Part shown: positions 34,336-48,104 of the stretch, piece by piece
Numbering within the stretch: position 1 is the stretch's first letter
How the letters are laid out: the number at the start of each line of letters is the position of its first letter
Source of the DNA: Strigops habroptila
Taxonomy: Eukaryota; Chordata; Aves; Psittaciformes; Psittacidae
NCBI RefSeq assembly: GCF_004027225.2
Contig: NC_046360.1
Location: 856,001-920,000, forward strand
DNA: 64,000 nucleotides
Direction: 5' to 3'
Notes under the pieces: model-generated
Databases searched by the model: none
Seen by the model: the letters and a program-made list of their open reading frames with translations, nothing else
What the model was told of the DNA's origin: nothing
Made by a program: the position numbers and the translations under genes

Positions 34336-37300
34336 ATGGCGCCGTCCGGCCCCGCGCCCTGGTGAGACCCGGCCCCGCTGCCCCCGGCCTCGCTGCCCCG
34401 GCTCGGGCGGGGAACGCTCCCGTCACCCCCCGGGAGCCCCCAGGCCAGGAGCGGGCGGCGGCGGCCGGAGGCTGATTCCAGCCTTTCCCCCTTGGCCGGG
34501 CAGGGACTTGGTGCTTCAGTATCGCCTTCGGGTTGGGTTCCAGGCCCCGCCGCTGCTGTGGGAAGCTGCGGTGTCCAAGCGAGTGGCGGGCTGTACGAGC
34601 TGTAACGGGGATAACGAGCCGTGTGTTCGCCATAGGAGCGGGCAGGCAGGGGTGTTAAACGCGTACATCCCTGGAGCTAGAGCTGAGCAGCGCCGCGGTG
34701 AGGGCCACCTCCCGGGGGAAGCCTCCCCCTTGTGCTCCTCAAGGCCCCCCTGTGCTGTCAATGGCTGGGTGAACAGCAGCTCGTGGGAGCTTTGGGCTGT
34801 GTGTGGTTAATGCTCAATAACTGTTCCCTGGGCTCTGCAAGCCCAGATCTTCCTTGTGTCTCTTGTAGAGTCTATCTTAAACCCACAAAAGGGGTCAAAT
34901 TTTATGGTGTGGGACCCTTTTAGTGCTGTTTCTATGTCTGAGCTCGGTGTGATGGTGTAAGAACAACATCTCTTCGTTTGTAACAACCTCTTCATTGCTC
35001 TGCCTGCAATAATGGAGAGGGAGAAGTGTTTTCAAACATACCGTCATTTCTGCTCATGCTTTGCCTTGGTTTTAGGTGGAATTACTTTTTCTTGTATGAT
35101 GGCTCGAAGGTGAAGGAAGAAGGAGATCCTACAAGTGCTGGAATTTGTTACTTCTACCCTCCTCAGGTAATGTTCCCTTTATTTCCATGCCTGTGTCATG
35201 GGTCAGTGCTGATGGTTCTGGTTCGGGAATGGTTGGGCTCCCAGGTGGAGATTTGGGTTCATTCCTCTTTGGTATTCACAAAAGGTTTAACTAGCACCAG
35301 GGGGACAGGAGTTCTGCTCCACCAGACCCAGGGCACAGAAGTGCTCTGGTTCTGAGCCTGGTGTGAGTGGTGGGCACTTTGTGATTGTCCAAGTCTGTCC
35401 TGGGGATGGGAATAAACACACAAGGGATAAAACTTCCCCTGAATAAGCTCTCTGTGATGTTTTCGGTGCCTGTGCTGCTGTGTTTGATTTAGAATTGAAT
35501 TGAACTTGTAATTAATTTTTATTTATACCTGAATATAGTGGTGCTTTCTTTTGCAAGTCCTTTCAAAACCAAAGAGACCAGCCCTGTTTCTTCCCTGCCT
35601 TCCCCCGCAGACTCTCCCGGACCAGCAGGAGCTGCTGTGTGGACAGATTGCCGGCGTGGTGCGCTGCATGACTGAGATTTCCGGGGTGCCTCCAAGCCTC
35701 ATTCGCCTGAGGAGGCTCAAGTTCGCAGTTGTGGTGGATGGAGACTACCTGTGGGTGAGTGCAGGTAGTCTAGAGGCAGCCACAGGGTGGAAACGGCGAG
35801 CCTGAACTGCGGTAGCAAACACAAGGGCTTTTCTTCCAGGGTATGGACACAGACCCGGGGAGAGCTGGGTGAGAACTTGCAGCGCACAACCCTTCATTGC
35901 AAGGTGGCTTAAGTGTTGTTTACTGCAACCTGCAGCTGCGTGTAGTCACTTCAGCTTCACGTCTCATTTGTGCACCCACACCCAGCGTGTTACGGGACGT
36001 GCCTGGCAGTGGCTGCAAAACACTGAGCTCTACATCCTGGTGTGTGTCCATGGGTTACTGGAAACAGGATCCACGTGCTGCAGTTTATAGTTAGGACTCA
36101 GGCTCCCTATTTCTGATAGTCTGATCGTTCTTTCCTTCTAACCCTCAACACTCCCTGCTGCAGAGCTTTGTCAGTGTCAGCATTTAGTGTATAAAGAGCA
36201 GCGTGCAGCAGAGTTGTGATAAAACTGCTCCAAACCATCCCCAGGAAGCTGGGCTGGGACCTGTCAGGCTGACTTAACTGGCAGTGCCTGGGCTCTCCCC
36301 GAGGCTGCTCTCCTGGTGCTTCTGTTTCTCTCAGAGCCTAAATAAAGCATTTCCATCTCTGTAAATAACGAGTTAATTTGAATATTTTTAAGTACTTCAT
36401 CTCAGGAAAACATTCTTGGCCATTAAAGCGCCGAGCTCAGTCATCTAATGTGGGAAGGGAATGTGTCTAAAACGCTGGATTTCTGACATCACTTGTTTAT
36501 CCTGTCTGTGCCAGGGCTCCTCTGTGGGTATTTTTGCATTTCCTCTTCAGCTGACTTGTGAATCTGGGGGATGTTTGCCTGCCACAGAGCTGCCTGCATG
36601 CCTCTGACACTCACTGAAAACCGATAAGAGTTGTTCTCACCTGCTGCGCCTGGGTTTTGTCAGTAACCACTCCTCATTCATGGCTTTCTGTACCAAAGGT
36701 TCTGGGCTGTGCTGTGGAGCTCCCTGACATCAGCTGCCGGCGGTTTCTGGAGCAGCTCATCAGCCTCTTCACCTTCTACAACGGGCCCGTGCACTGTGCG
36801 TACACGGTAAGTAGAGATCTCTTCTGAGGAAGGGATCTGAAACACTGCCCGTGCTGGCCCAGCTCTGCCCACATACGTGCTGCGCGTTCCCTGTGTTGTC
36901 TTCCTGCTAGCGAGGGGCAGAATAAGCTCACGTACCAAAGAACTGGGACCTGGAAAAGTGCCCAGCCCCATCCTGCCATTGCTCCGAGGTAGTGTGAGGC
37001 TCTACTAAGAGTTCCCCAGATGTTCAGTCTAAAGCAGTTTCCTCTCGATTCCATCTCCCTCCCTGCCCTCACAAGGTTTATCACGTACAGGTACTGTCCC
37101 AGGTTGATTGCATGTAAATCCTGAATGCATTAAGGCCTGTGCAGTGATGGGGTGTGGATTTGTGTCACCCACAGGCGTTTTCCCAGGAGGAACTGAGCAG
37201 GCAGTGGGACAGATACATTGAACATATCCAGAAAAACACCAGTGACCTCCACAGGATTTTCAATTCTCTCTGGAATCTGGACAAAACCAAGGTAGAAGCC

Positions 37301-40300
37301 TCTCCTCTGCAGTGTCTGGTTCTAGAGCTGCCTTAATGCCGATGGTTTTGTGGTTATTTGCTGCTCTGAGTGTTTTCCAGGGTTCTCTGGCCTCACTCCT
37401 GGTGTTCTCCCCACGTAGGTGGACCCCCTGCTCTTACTGAAAGCAGCTCTCATCTTGCAAACTTGCCAGCGGTCTCCCCGTGTCTTGGCAGGCTGCATTC
37501 TCTACAAGGGCTTGTAAGTAACCACGGCACTACCAAAAGGGTTAACTGCACACTAAACCTGCCCCTTCCCAGGGCTGTGCTTCCAGAGGGCATCCAGGGA
37601 GCAGGGCAAGGGCATGAGCTGGGCACACAGGGCTGCTGCTGGCTATTGGCAGGAACACTCATGCTTCAGGCAGGGTGCTCCCTGTCTGCTGGTGTGTTCA
37701 CAGCGGGTCAGGGCTTGTTTGTGTTTATCAGTGGGAGAAATGGAAGAGATGCAAGGTTTGGGTTTCAGTAGCACCCTGCTCTCTGCTGTCCAGCAGGACG
37801 TGAGGACTGAACTCTTTAGGCTTTTTAGGTGGAAGTCACTTAAGAAAAAGAAAGCTGTGTGAATATTACTCTTCCCCATTAGTGTTCTCCTGCATATGTG
37901 TGTGTGTGCGTGTGTATTCCTGACTGACTTGTTGGCTGGCTGCACTGATAGAAGGTGCACAGAGGAAGGAGCCAGAATTTCCCATGAGAAATGCTGGCTG
38001 CTCTCATTGAACACTACCTGTAGCTGAAGGTGCTGCAGATGTGAGTGGCATCGAGGAAAGCCTCAAAGGTGGCCTTGAAAGACAGGAGGTGGCACATGCT
38101 GAGAGTTTCTTGGCAAGAGCATTCAAGCACCGTTTTTCTTTGGCATGAACTGTTCCTGTAACACCTTTTACGAGCGCTGGAAACGTGCCACAGCGTGTGC
38201 ATCATTGCAGGCTGACAGAGGCAGGCCAGGCGGATTTAAGGGAGTGATCTCATGCTTGCAGGCAGGACACAGTGAGTCACTGCAGCACCTTAAAGCTGGA
38301 CGTGGATGTCTGACTCGGAGTCCTGTCATGTTGCTGCCTCTCACCAATGCGTGTGACTCGTATCTCTGCTCTGTCTGCTACAGATTGTTTGTCACCAGAG
38401 TTCTCTGAACTCTAAATCTTACTGCAACACTGCAGAGGGCTTTGCACTTGAGTTAAACTTCTCCTTCTTTAGAGTCTTTGGAGAATCTCCAGAATGTGGA
38501 TCTCAAGACGTAGATGTGAAGACCAAGAATACCTTTGGAAGCCCCATCTGAGGGGCCTGTGCTGCAGGACTTTGAGGGCTGGTCTCTCTGAGTCTTCTCC
38601 ACTGCCCACAGCTCTTCATGGGGTGGTGGGCAGCCTGTGTGAATTGGTGTGTCTTAGGTCTTGGCTCAGCAAAACCAGATTTGTTGGTCCAAAGTAAATG
38701 CCAGCAGGTGGTTTTCCTGAATTCAGAGTGGAAGTGACCCAAAGAAAACAAGAGGTCCTGTTGGTCACCTTGCTTGTGTTGTGTTTGTGTGGACATGTGT
38801 TAGCCCCAGCTTGTGTCTGCGGCTGGCTCTTCAGCCCTTGCAGGGTGTCTGGCAGGACTGGGAGAGGTGGGTGCAGTGCAATCTTAGTGCCTCCCCAGAG
38901 ATCACCCAGCTGCGAACTGGGGCCCTGCAGCACCCTCAGTTTGCTCAGAGTACAGGTCTGGTGTGAGCATTGCTGCTGGTGCTGCTCTCCTGGTGCACTG
39001 AGTGATGGGAGCCTGTGGCTGAGCTTTGGGAAGTGACACTGCTCATGGATGACTTTGCTTTGTCCTTTCAGGATTGTGAGCACCCAACTGCCACCTCCTC
39101 TCACTGCCAAAGTTCTCCTCCAAGGCTACGAGCCTCCAGGCCAGGTAAGCTGCTGAACACGTTCCCTGCCTGCAGATACCATGTGCTGTGGGAGCTCTTG
39201 TCACGTGTTACTGGGAGGGACAAATATTGATGCTGGTGCTAAAAGCTTTTATTAGTTATGATTGAGAAGCCTTGATTTCAAAGCTTCTGCACTAGGAATT
39301 TGGGGTTTTTTTTTCAGTCTTTAAGTTACTGCATTCACAAGTTCTCATCTGTGTCATGTTTTGGTTAGCTTTTTACCCAAGTTTTAGGTTTTTAGCACTA
39401 AATACACAACATGCATGTCTGAAAGTGACAGACAGATCCATTTTTGTTTGTGTTAAAACTTGTCAAAGTAATTATTTACGTGGTTCAAGATCTTCTCCAA
39501 AGAAGCCCTCAAGAACAGGTATGAGGAAGGCCTCTGCTCTTTCTCTGCCCTGAGCAGGCAGTAACGGCAAGTTGTGGTGTTTGTCCTTGCTTTTGGGTGT
39601 ATTTTGGTTCTTGGGAAGTCTCCTTGACTTTGAGGGCTACCCAAGGAACAAACCTCCATGGTAAAGCAGTCACAGCGTTTGCTGAAGGGGGTGGTCTGGG
39701 GTGTGCTGCGGTCACAGGGAGGCTGGAATTGATGTCCAGGCGGCACTGGTGGAATGTTGGGTCAAGCCATGGGGCTGATTCTTGCCTTTCTTTCAGAGTG
39801 AGCCTGGAGGTGAGGAGCAGCAGGAGCCTGGTGAGCATCCATCCAGCTGCAGCACACGGGTTCCAAGTGCCCAGCAGCAGCACACGCTCCGGGGCTGTGC
39901 TCTGCAGTGAGAGCATGGGCTGGTTCTCTGGGATTCATGGCAAAGCTCTGGCTGGGTGCAGGAGTATGTCCCTGAGGGTGTTGCTGCCACTAGTCAGCAT
40001 GTGCCAGTGGGCGCTGTGTAATCAGAACGAGTTCCTTCCTTTGGCTGAGTGAAGGAGTTTGCTCTTTTGGGTTTAGTTGTCAGTTCTGCAGATTCCCAAC
40101 ATGCCTGCTTTGATTCCGCTTATCCATGTGCCTGCTTGGCCACTGGTGGAGCCCTGCAAACAGATGGCTGATGCTTGCAGGCCAAACCTTCAGTCATTGC
40201 TTCTGAGCATCAGTTTGTAGCTATTCTGCCAGGATGGTTAGACGAAAACACTGAGGGAAAATAAAACTCTGTCAGGCACTAAGTGTATGAGGAGGATGGG

Positions 40301-43300
40301 AAGATGCTGCCCCGTTAGATGTGGTCAGTTGGTGGCGACCCAAGATGCAGAATGAACATGTGCCTTCTCCTCCTGCAGAAGCCTTTGGGCTGATGGAGTT
40401 TGGCTTCTGTTCCTTATGCTGGCACATAATAATTTAATCCTCACACCCTCATTGCTCCTGCAGGTTCCCCACTGCCGCAGGGTGTCCGTATCATCCCGGT
40501 GTTCCTAACAGAGGATGAAGTCTCTGTGCTCCGAGACTTTCCACTGGAGTGGATGACGAGGTGAGGGATCGATGTGACACACAGGGAGGCTCTTGCCTCA
40601 AGGGAGCTAACGTGTGGTGCTGTGTCCTCACGGGCTGTTGTTGCTGTTTGATACCAGCCCACACGCTGTCCTCTGGCTGCTAAAGCTGCCTGAGGTCTGC
40701 CAGGCCGGACACATCCGCGGTGTCCCTGTCTCTGTGTGAAGCAGCCCCAAGCAGAACTGTTCCCTAGACCAGCTGCCATCTGCTGTTGTGTCTCAGCTCT
40801 GCTGCTGCTTAAAGCCTTTGTGCTTTGTGACAGGAGTGGTGCTCCCTGAACCTGCAGTGCAAGGGGCCCGTGCTGGTCACCTGCGTTAGGCCTTAGCCCA
40901 ACCTTTCCTGAGGTAGATGCTCTTTGTAGCAGAGAATAGATGGGCTGTTGAACACTGCCAGGAGGTGGTAGTGTTATGAGGTCTGTAATAACTCCAAACA
41001 GATCCTGCTCAGTAGTTTAATCAACTTGTCTCCCACTAGGTCATCTGTGTCCACAACAAGCCCCAGAGGACAGGGGTATGCTCCCTGCTCCCAGGCTGTT
41101 TCAGAATCAACAGGAGTTCCTGAAACCCAGGACCTGAATAATGCCTCTGTGCTGGAGTCCCCTGAGCAAGCTTCAAGCCCAGCTGCACCAGAAGATGCTG
41201 TGCACCCGGGCAGCCATGCAAACGCTGTGCCTTTGAAGGGCTTCCCTGAAATGGAAGCCAGTACAAAGAACTCTCCAACTGCAGAACTGAGCAGACCAGA
41301 CAGCAGAAGCTCAGAGCTCAGTAGAAAAGCGTCCTTCCCATCAGAGGGAGACACGAAGCAGCTGCCAAGCCCTTCCACACTGCCTGCTCCTGAATATGCT
41401 CAAACTACAGGTCCGTATCTGGAAGGCTTTTTGTTTCCAAACCCTTACACCCGGGAGCAGGAGAGTTACAACATGAGGAAATCCCTTGTGGACTCTTACG
41501 GTGAGCAAAACAGTTTCCAAAGTTATCATGCAGCCGGTGGCAGTCCAGGTGCTTGCTCTCCTGCCCAAGAGCTGAGCAGGAGAAGATCAAGTGAACAAGA
41601 TGAGGAAGGGACTGTGAGCCAAAGAAGTGTCTCTGGAGAGAGCAGCAGTGCAGCTGGTGGCAGCGTGTGGGGTTTGGGTTGTGCAGCCACTGCTGTACAA
41701 GCACAGCTCCAAAGCAGGAGGCAGCTGCTGGCTGAAGAGGCTCAGCAGAGCCTGCCTGGTGACCCAGCACAGAACAGGGGCTGCCCACCTCGGGGGGACA
41801 GTGTGGGAGCCCAGGCTGGTGCGGAGCCAGGCGGACCCTGCGCACCAGTTAAGATGAGCTTGTATGTTCACTGCGTTAAGGGCCTTGTGCTCTCCCTCCT
41901 GGCTGAAGATCACCTGCGGGAGGACCAGAGCTCCATCGAAGATGTGGTAAGTGGGGAGGCTCTTCCACACCCGCAGCGATGCTGGTGCTGGCGGGTGACA
42001 ACTGAGGAGCGAGCGTTGCCTCACGCCTTCCGGCTCTTCCCTCACCTGCTCTGTGTTGTGCAAGGCAAAGCCAGTTGGCTTGAGGTTCAGCACCGCAACC
42101 AGAGCGACGTGGGAGGCTGTTCACGAGCGGCAGGCAGCGAGCCCGAGAGGTGAGAGCGTTGTATCTCAGGAGGCTCCTGTTGTCTGTCGGTGCCGACGTG
42201 TAGGTGTGACCGTCAGACAGTGCGCCGGCTGCCAAGGGCTCTGCTGGATTTGGGATCCGTTGGGAAACCCCCTCAGTTTCGTAGTGCTTTTTGGGAGGCA
42301 AGGTTTGTTCTCTGCGATTTGCACGTCACAGCCTCTCCCTCCGGAGGCACCAGGGAGGTGATGGCAGCAGGGTCCTGAAGCGGTTCCTTTTGAGGTGGAA
42401 AGCTGGCTGTTGAGCCCCCGGCCCGCTCTCCCTGCCGCTGCTCCCGGGGGCTTGGAGCGAAGGGTGGTGCCATTCGTGCACTGCACATAGGCGCGGTACG
42501 GGGGCAATCCCAGATTACTCTGCTGTGGCTTTGGTGCCCGGGCTTCCCTGCTGCCCTGATGCAGCTAATGGGGCTGTGGGGGAAGGATGTGCCGGGCCCC
42601 GGCATTCCTGGTTCCTGGTGTAGCATCAATCTGCAGCTGCTGCCTGGCCTCTGCCTCCCTACCAGGAGCTGAGTCAAAGCTGCAGAGGCCTCTTTGATAT
42701 GCAGTTGCCATAGGAACAACCTAATTCCGGTACTCTCAGCCTGGAAGGTGGAGGAAAGCTCCGGCTGGTTCCCAGCATCGGCACAGCCTCAAGGTTGCTC
42801 CTGTTCCTCCTGAGCTCTGGGACTGGGAGGCTGTGCCTGCGGCCCCCCCGTGAGCAGGGAGATGCCACCTCCACACAGCACAGAGGATTGGTGTGCTGAG
42901 GAGGGGATTGCTGCAGGGGGGCAGCCCTGGTCGTCTGCACCAGACATGGCACGCTGCTGTGTGCCCTCTCTGCTGGCTCCAGCTGCACAACACCTCCTGC
43001 TCTAACACATCCTCTCTGGCAGGAGGGACAGGGGAGATCCAGGCAGGCAGGAGCAGGGGCTCTTGGGTGTTGGAGGTTGTCCTTATAGCAAAGGACCCCC
43101 AGGTTCTCTGGCTTTCCTCCAGCTGCAGCCCAGCTGTGCTCGGGGGTGGTGTGATTCCCAACAGCCTGTGCAGCTCCCGTGGCTGGCAACCAGCCTCTGC
43201 TCTGCTTTGTCTCATCTGCCGTGGGAGGGAGCACCTGAAGGATGTGGTATGTGTGTGAAATGCCTTGCCGGGGGGGGTTAGCTCTGCTAGTGACACACTG

Positions 43301-46300
43301 CACTGTCCTCCTCCCATCACATGCCTGGGCAGCGCCAGTCTGGCTCAACCTGTCATTCAGTAAGTCTCAAGCCTGGCACTGGAGCACTGCAGTTCCGTCG
43401 ATTCTCCTTTGTGTGTTGCCCCAGGGCTGGCAAATCCCTGTTCCTTCAGGTTCCCCTGTTCCCAAACATGCTGCTTCCATCTCACATACTCTTGCTTTGG
43501 ATCTCATCTGAGCAGAACAGTCCTGGCTTTTGCTGGGATTGGGCTCTTCCGACTGCACCTTCCTCCGGGTGCGGGTGTGTGGTTGCACTGCGTGTCCCTG
43601 CCTCCCAGGAGGAAGGCTGTTGGAGGCGGTGGAGCTGGGCTCTGCTGCTGGCATCAGGGTGGATTTGAGGCATAACCTCGGCTTGTCTGCTCCTTTGTTT
43701 ATCTGTAGATTAAAAATGACCCTGAGCTCTCAGGGTTGTCAGAGCTGGGTTCTAGTTAATGTTTGTCGAATGCTTTGAGGCTCCTGAATGACACCAAAGA
43801 AGGGTAAAATATGCTGCTCGCGCGGCTGAGCAGACAGTCCTGACCATCCCTCAGGGATGGCAGTTTCCAGAGCAGACATTCCCTGCAGAGCAGGAGGATT
43901 CCAGCCTCCCTTCCTGCTGCTCTTCAGGTCTTACCCTTCGTTTCACTGCACAGAAAAGAAAATCTGTTCCATGAGCAGTGGGTCGGGCACTGCTGATCCG
44001 TGCAGTGCAGCCTCACCGTGGCACAGGAAAGCAGGAGGGCAGGCGGCAGGATTGTGGAGTTAATCTGCCCAGCCCTGCCCCGGAGCCTCAGCACAGCCAG
44101 GAAAGCAGCTTGGCTTTCATGTTAGCACACTGTGGTGTGAGTCCATTGCTCCGTGCTGGGCCTGCCGTTACCCCACAGATGAGGCTCTTGGCTCTTCTTT
44201 CCTTCCTTCTGGTGATAGCCCGGTGCCTGCAGCCTGCCCTGGTCATAAGCTCAGAGCAGAGGCTGGGTGCCCATTAGGAGATGTGCTTGGGTGCTGCAGG
44301 GAAGCACTGCAGGCAACTAAATCCAGCCCAGGCGGGTAAAGCTGCATCCAAATGTTGTACTGTCTGCCTGGTGTCACAAGGGCTGGTGAGCAAAGGAATG
44401 TTCCTTGCTGTGGCTGAAAGTCATGGCTAGGATGTGAAAATGAGCCCTGGAGAGTAATGTTTGATGGTAAATTAATGGAGTCTTGCATTTTCCTGTAATT
44501 AATAGCATCAGGTGGCTTAATGGCTTAGTTCCAGGTTGGAATGCCCTTTTCTCACTGACTTGTAAGGTCTCAGACTCGTTTGCTTTCCTGGGCAGCAGCA
44601 GAAGGGCATGGAAGGTCCAGTCCCTCTGTAATCAACATCAGTCTCCTGAGCTCCCTCTAGTCCAGGCCAAGCAGGGCTCCTGCTCTAACACTTGCCTTTT
44701 CTTGCCCTTCCTGCAGTACCACAGCAGCCTGGCTTCTCTGAACGGCCTCGAGGTTCATCTGAGGGAGACTCTGCCCAAAGACTCCTCATCCTCAGCCAAG
44801 ACAACCTACAGCTTCACTCACTATGACTGTGTTCAGAATGTACTCACAGGTAAGCCTTCAGGAAGGAATAAGGAGAGGAACAGGGTTTCTGGTAACCTTT
44901 TCCCATGCTTCAGATACCTTGGTTCAGGCCATTGACCTGCAGAAAGCCCCATGCACGTGCTGCTCCAGTTCATTCTAATGTTTCCCTTTTTCTGGCAGCC
45001 CCACAAGCAGTGTCCTGGCTCTCTCCAGTGTAGGAGTGCTTTAGGGAAGGAGAGAAACTGCAGTGATCCTTGGGGACCCAGGTCTCAGGCCTTCTTGTCA
45101 CCCCTCTGATGTGTGTACATGTGGGGAGAGGTACCCCGGGGTTCTGGTTTGTGCACGCCTGAGCACGGTGCAAGTCACTGCTTTCCTGAGGTCACACTGG
45201 GATTTAGGGGTCACCCATCTCTGTTCTGCAGACATCCAGGCTCTGTGGGAGGGGTCATCAGCCTTTCCTGCTCGGTAAATGGGGACAGGCTCCTGCAGAA
45301 TGGGATTTTAACACCCCCCCTCCCTCCTGTTCTGCAGCCAACCTGCCCCACGCGCCCGGCCCGCTGGAGCGGCACTTCCTGAGGGCTGCCACGCTGATCC
45401 ACTCCGACTTCAGCCGGCTGCCCGCTGCCTCGGAGGTGATCGTTAGGTACGCTGTGCTCGCCACTGCCTCCTCGCCCAGGCCCAGGGTGCTGTGTGGCAC
45501 AGGGAGGAGGCAGAAGGGGGAACCCCTTTCCCAAAGCGGCACACGTTGTGCTCACACCGATGTCTCTTGCCAAGGGTCAGTCATGTCCCCTTATTCCCTG
45601 AGGTTTGCTCTTTAGATGTGGGATACTTAATACCGTGCCTGTAGTGTGATCTGGATGTTGAGAGGCCAGAATGCCACCAAGGCCAGCGAAGTGAAGGCAG
45701 AGCTGGGTTGTGCCATGGGTTTGGATGAAGATACAGTGCTAGAATATTGCCAGTTCCTGGCACCATAAGGTTCTAAGGCGCAGTGTTAAATATAGCTGCT
45801 CCTAATAAATGTGTGTCTCGGCTGGGAGCCAGAGGCACCCGGAATTGGCAACCTAGATTTTGTTTTCTTGCATGGCTTGTTGGGTTGGAAACACGCTGTA
45901 ACGTGCGTGGCAAACTCAATTGTAATGCAGCAGGCGAGATGTTCTTATCACAGCCGAGCTCGTGCTGCTGCTCTCCCTGCTCCGGTAGCTGATCCCGGGA
46001 GCACGGCTCTGGTGGGAACACACAGGGATTCCGCTTGCTTGGCCGTGCCTGTTTGTCCAAAACATGATGAAATAAAGATGCTTCTGGGAATTACACTGTT
46101 TCACTTCCCTGACGCAGCTTGCCAAGGGAATGTGAATCACGCTCAGTGCAGGAGATCTCCTTGCTTAGCATTAGTTTCACTGGCTCCTGAAATCCTCCAC
46201 CAGCTAAGCTGGCGTATTCTCTGTTGCCCCCAAAAAAGCAACTGCATGTGTGAATCAGCCTGAGTAACAAGATGACTAAAACTGCTTGCTTTCATGGAGA

Positions 46301-47083
46301 GTTGTTACAGGAGGGTGTCAGCAAACATATCAGTTGCTGCTTTCCTCCGTTGAGGGAGTGGAGAGTCCCTTGCTTTGCTCCCTGCCAGCCCTCTTGCAGG
46401 TGAATACTGAGTGGGGGATTTCAGTTTCATGCTTATAGTATCTGGCTATCATCTGAGCTTCATTAGGTGTGACTAAAGAGCCTGCTGCAAGGGTGCTGTG
46501 CTGGGATTTCTTGTGGACAGCAGCAGTGAGACAGGTTCCTCCAGGAGAGAAGGGGTGTTAGACACGAGGAGCACTTAATTACCAGCTACTGATGCACAGG
46601 GCTGCTCTGCCAGCGGGGGAGGCTCTCACAGTGTGGCCGCATGCATGGGTGTTAATGCTGCCGAGGGCATCCCAGAGATGTGACAGGTGACACTTCAGGA
46701 TGCCAGGACCCTTGAGAAGGAGGTTCCCTGTGCCCTCCTGCGAGGGTTTAGTGCCATTTTGGCTCTGTGTTCCTTTGTCGTGGGAGACCTAAAAGTCCCT
46801 CTCCGTAGCTGGGAGCCCTGTGCTGTGAGCATCCCAGTGGCCAGCCCGGAGAGCTGAAGTGGACCTTGCACAGAGCTGTCAATCCTGCCCTGCCTCCTCT
46901 CCTGCCTGCAGGAACGCCGCCACGGCCGTGTACGCCTGCCGGAACCCCGTCCAGGAGACCTACTTCCAGCAGCTGGGTGCTCCGCTCCGCAACTCGGGCG
47001 TTCCCAACCCTCACGACAGCGCCTTCAGCCTGCCCAGCAGGGCCAAGCAGAAGCTGCTGAAGCACGGAGTGAACCTGCTTTGA
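34336..47083 (+). CDS. HPS4: HPS4, subunit of BLOC-3
   Basis: With HPS1 it forms BLOC-3, the exchange factor for RAB32 and RAB38 in the making of melanosomes and other lysosome-related organelles. Thirteen coding exons: 34336-34361, 35076-35166, 35611-35754, 36699-36806, 37175-37291, 37419-37513, 39072-39144, 39797-39830, 40464-40560, 41040-41946, 44717-44849, 45338-45446 and 46912-47083, 2106 bases and 701 residues (human 708). The conserved N-terminal longin-like region begins [19 protein letters not shown]; then [44 protein letters not shown] and [10 protein letters not shown]. The 302-codon exon 10 is a poorly conserved Ser/Pro/Gln-rich linker. The C-terminal region has [29 protein letters not shown] and [12 protein letters not shown]. 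Exon 1 codes only eight residues plus part of a ninth, so the extreme N-terminus is not conserved. The gene appears intact. Confidence 0.97.
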
Positions 47084-48075
47084 ACTGATGCACTGGGGCA
47101 GGTCTCGGCCCGTGCAGAAAGGTACTTCAGCTCCCAGCAGTAGGATCTCAAAGCCATTTATTCCATGGCTTTGAATGGAATGGAGGCACGAGGCTCTGGG
47201 CCGTGTCCAGGGGGTCTCCAGCCTGCCCTGCCCTCAGGATGGGGTGCTCTTACTGCCCTGTTCTGCAGCATGTTCTGTGCTGGTGCAGGCTGGTTTTGAC
47301 GTTAGCAGTTACCAAAGGCTCAAGATAGACATTACCTGTGTTGAGGTGCCTGGTTTACATTGACTCTGGGACTGTTCATGGTGCTCTGCTGCCGCAGGCA
47401 GAGACTCCTGCAGTGCCTTGACCTAAAGGAAAACCTCTCCTTGCTCTAAGCTACGCAGACAGTGGGCTATGGGGCAGTGGTCAGACACTGCCTCTGCCTG
47501 GAGCTCTGTGCCTACACTGGCCCTGGTCAGACTGGGGCTTTATTTATATCTTTATAGAAATGCTCCCCTGCCTTACCTTGGTTCCGGAGCCTGCATGTTC
47601 TCAGACTAACTGGAATAGAACAAGTGCTGCAAAACTCATAACCCTCCTACAGGCAGTGTCGGGAGGTTTTTATACTGTAGCTGGCCCTTGTCCCTCCTCG
47701 CTGCATGGCTGGTGATGGTGCAGCCCAGCACTGCCCAGCACTGCCTGCCCTGCTGCCCGTGCAGCTGTAGCCTGCCGGCCTCTCGCAGGGGCCGTGGTGA
47801 TGGTGGTATGAATCCAACCCCTGCTCCCCGCCTCCCCTCCCTCCTCTTGGGGGGCCTCGTCTCACCTCCTGGCTCTCGCTGTCTCTGTGCTCTGTTGGCA
47901 GAGGGCAAGTGGGAGCCCCTTAAGCTAATGGGACCAAAGAGGGTTTGTGGCTCCTCAGCAGCTCTTCTCTTCCCATGTCCCTGCCAGTGACTGGTGACGG
48001 CTGCTTGGACCTGGGTGATGGACACCTGTGTCTGTGCTGTTTCAAAGCCTGCCCTTATATACGCATCACTGTGAC

Positions 48076-48081
48076 AATAAA
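48076..48081 (+). promoter_or_regulatory. HPS4: HPS4 poly(A) signal (AATAAA)
   Basis: First clear AATAAA after the stop codon, giving a 3'UTR of about 1 kb (47084 to about 48100). It is followed by a TGTGTGTCAGTGG GT-rich downstream stretch. Confidence 0.7.
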
Positions 48082-48104
48082 AGGGTCTCCAAGACTCATC
48101 CAAG

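Noticed and set aside
40930-40975. Short GTTGAACACTGCCAGGAGG match to CR1
   Set aside because: Fewer than 20 bp resemble the CR1 consensus, with no flanking CR1 sequence; probably chance.
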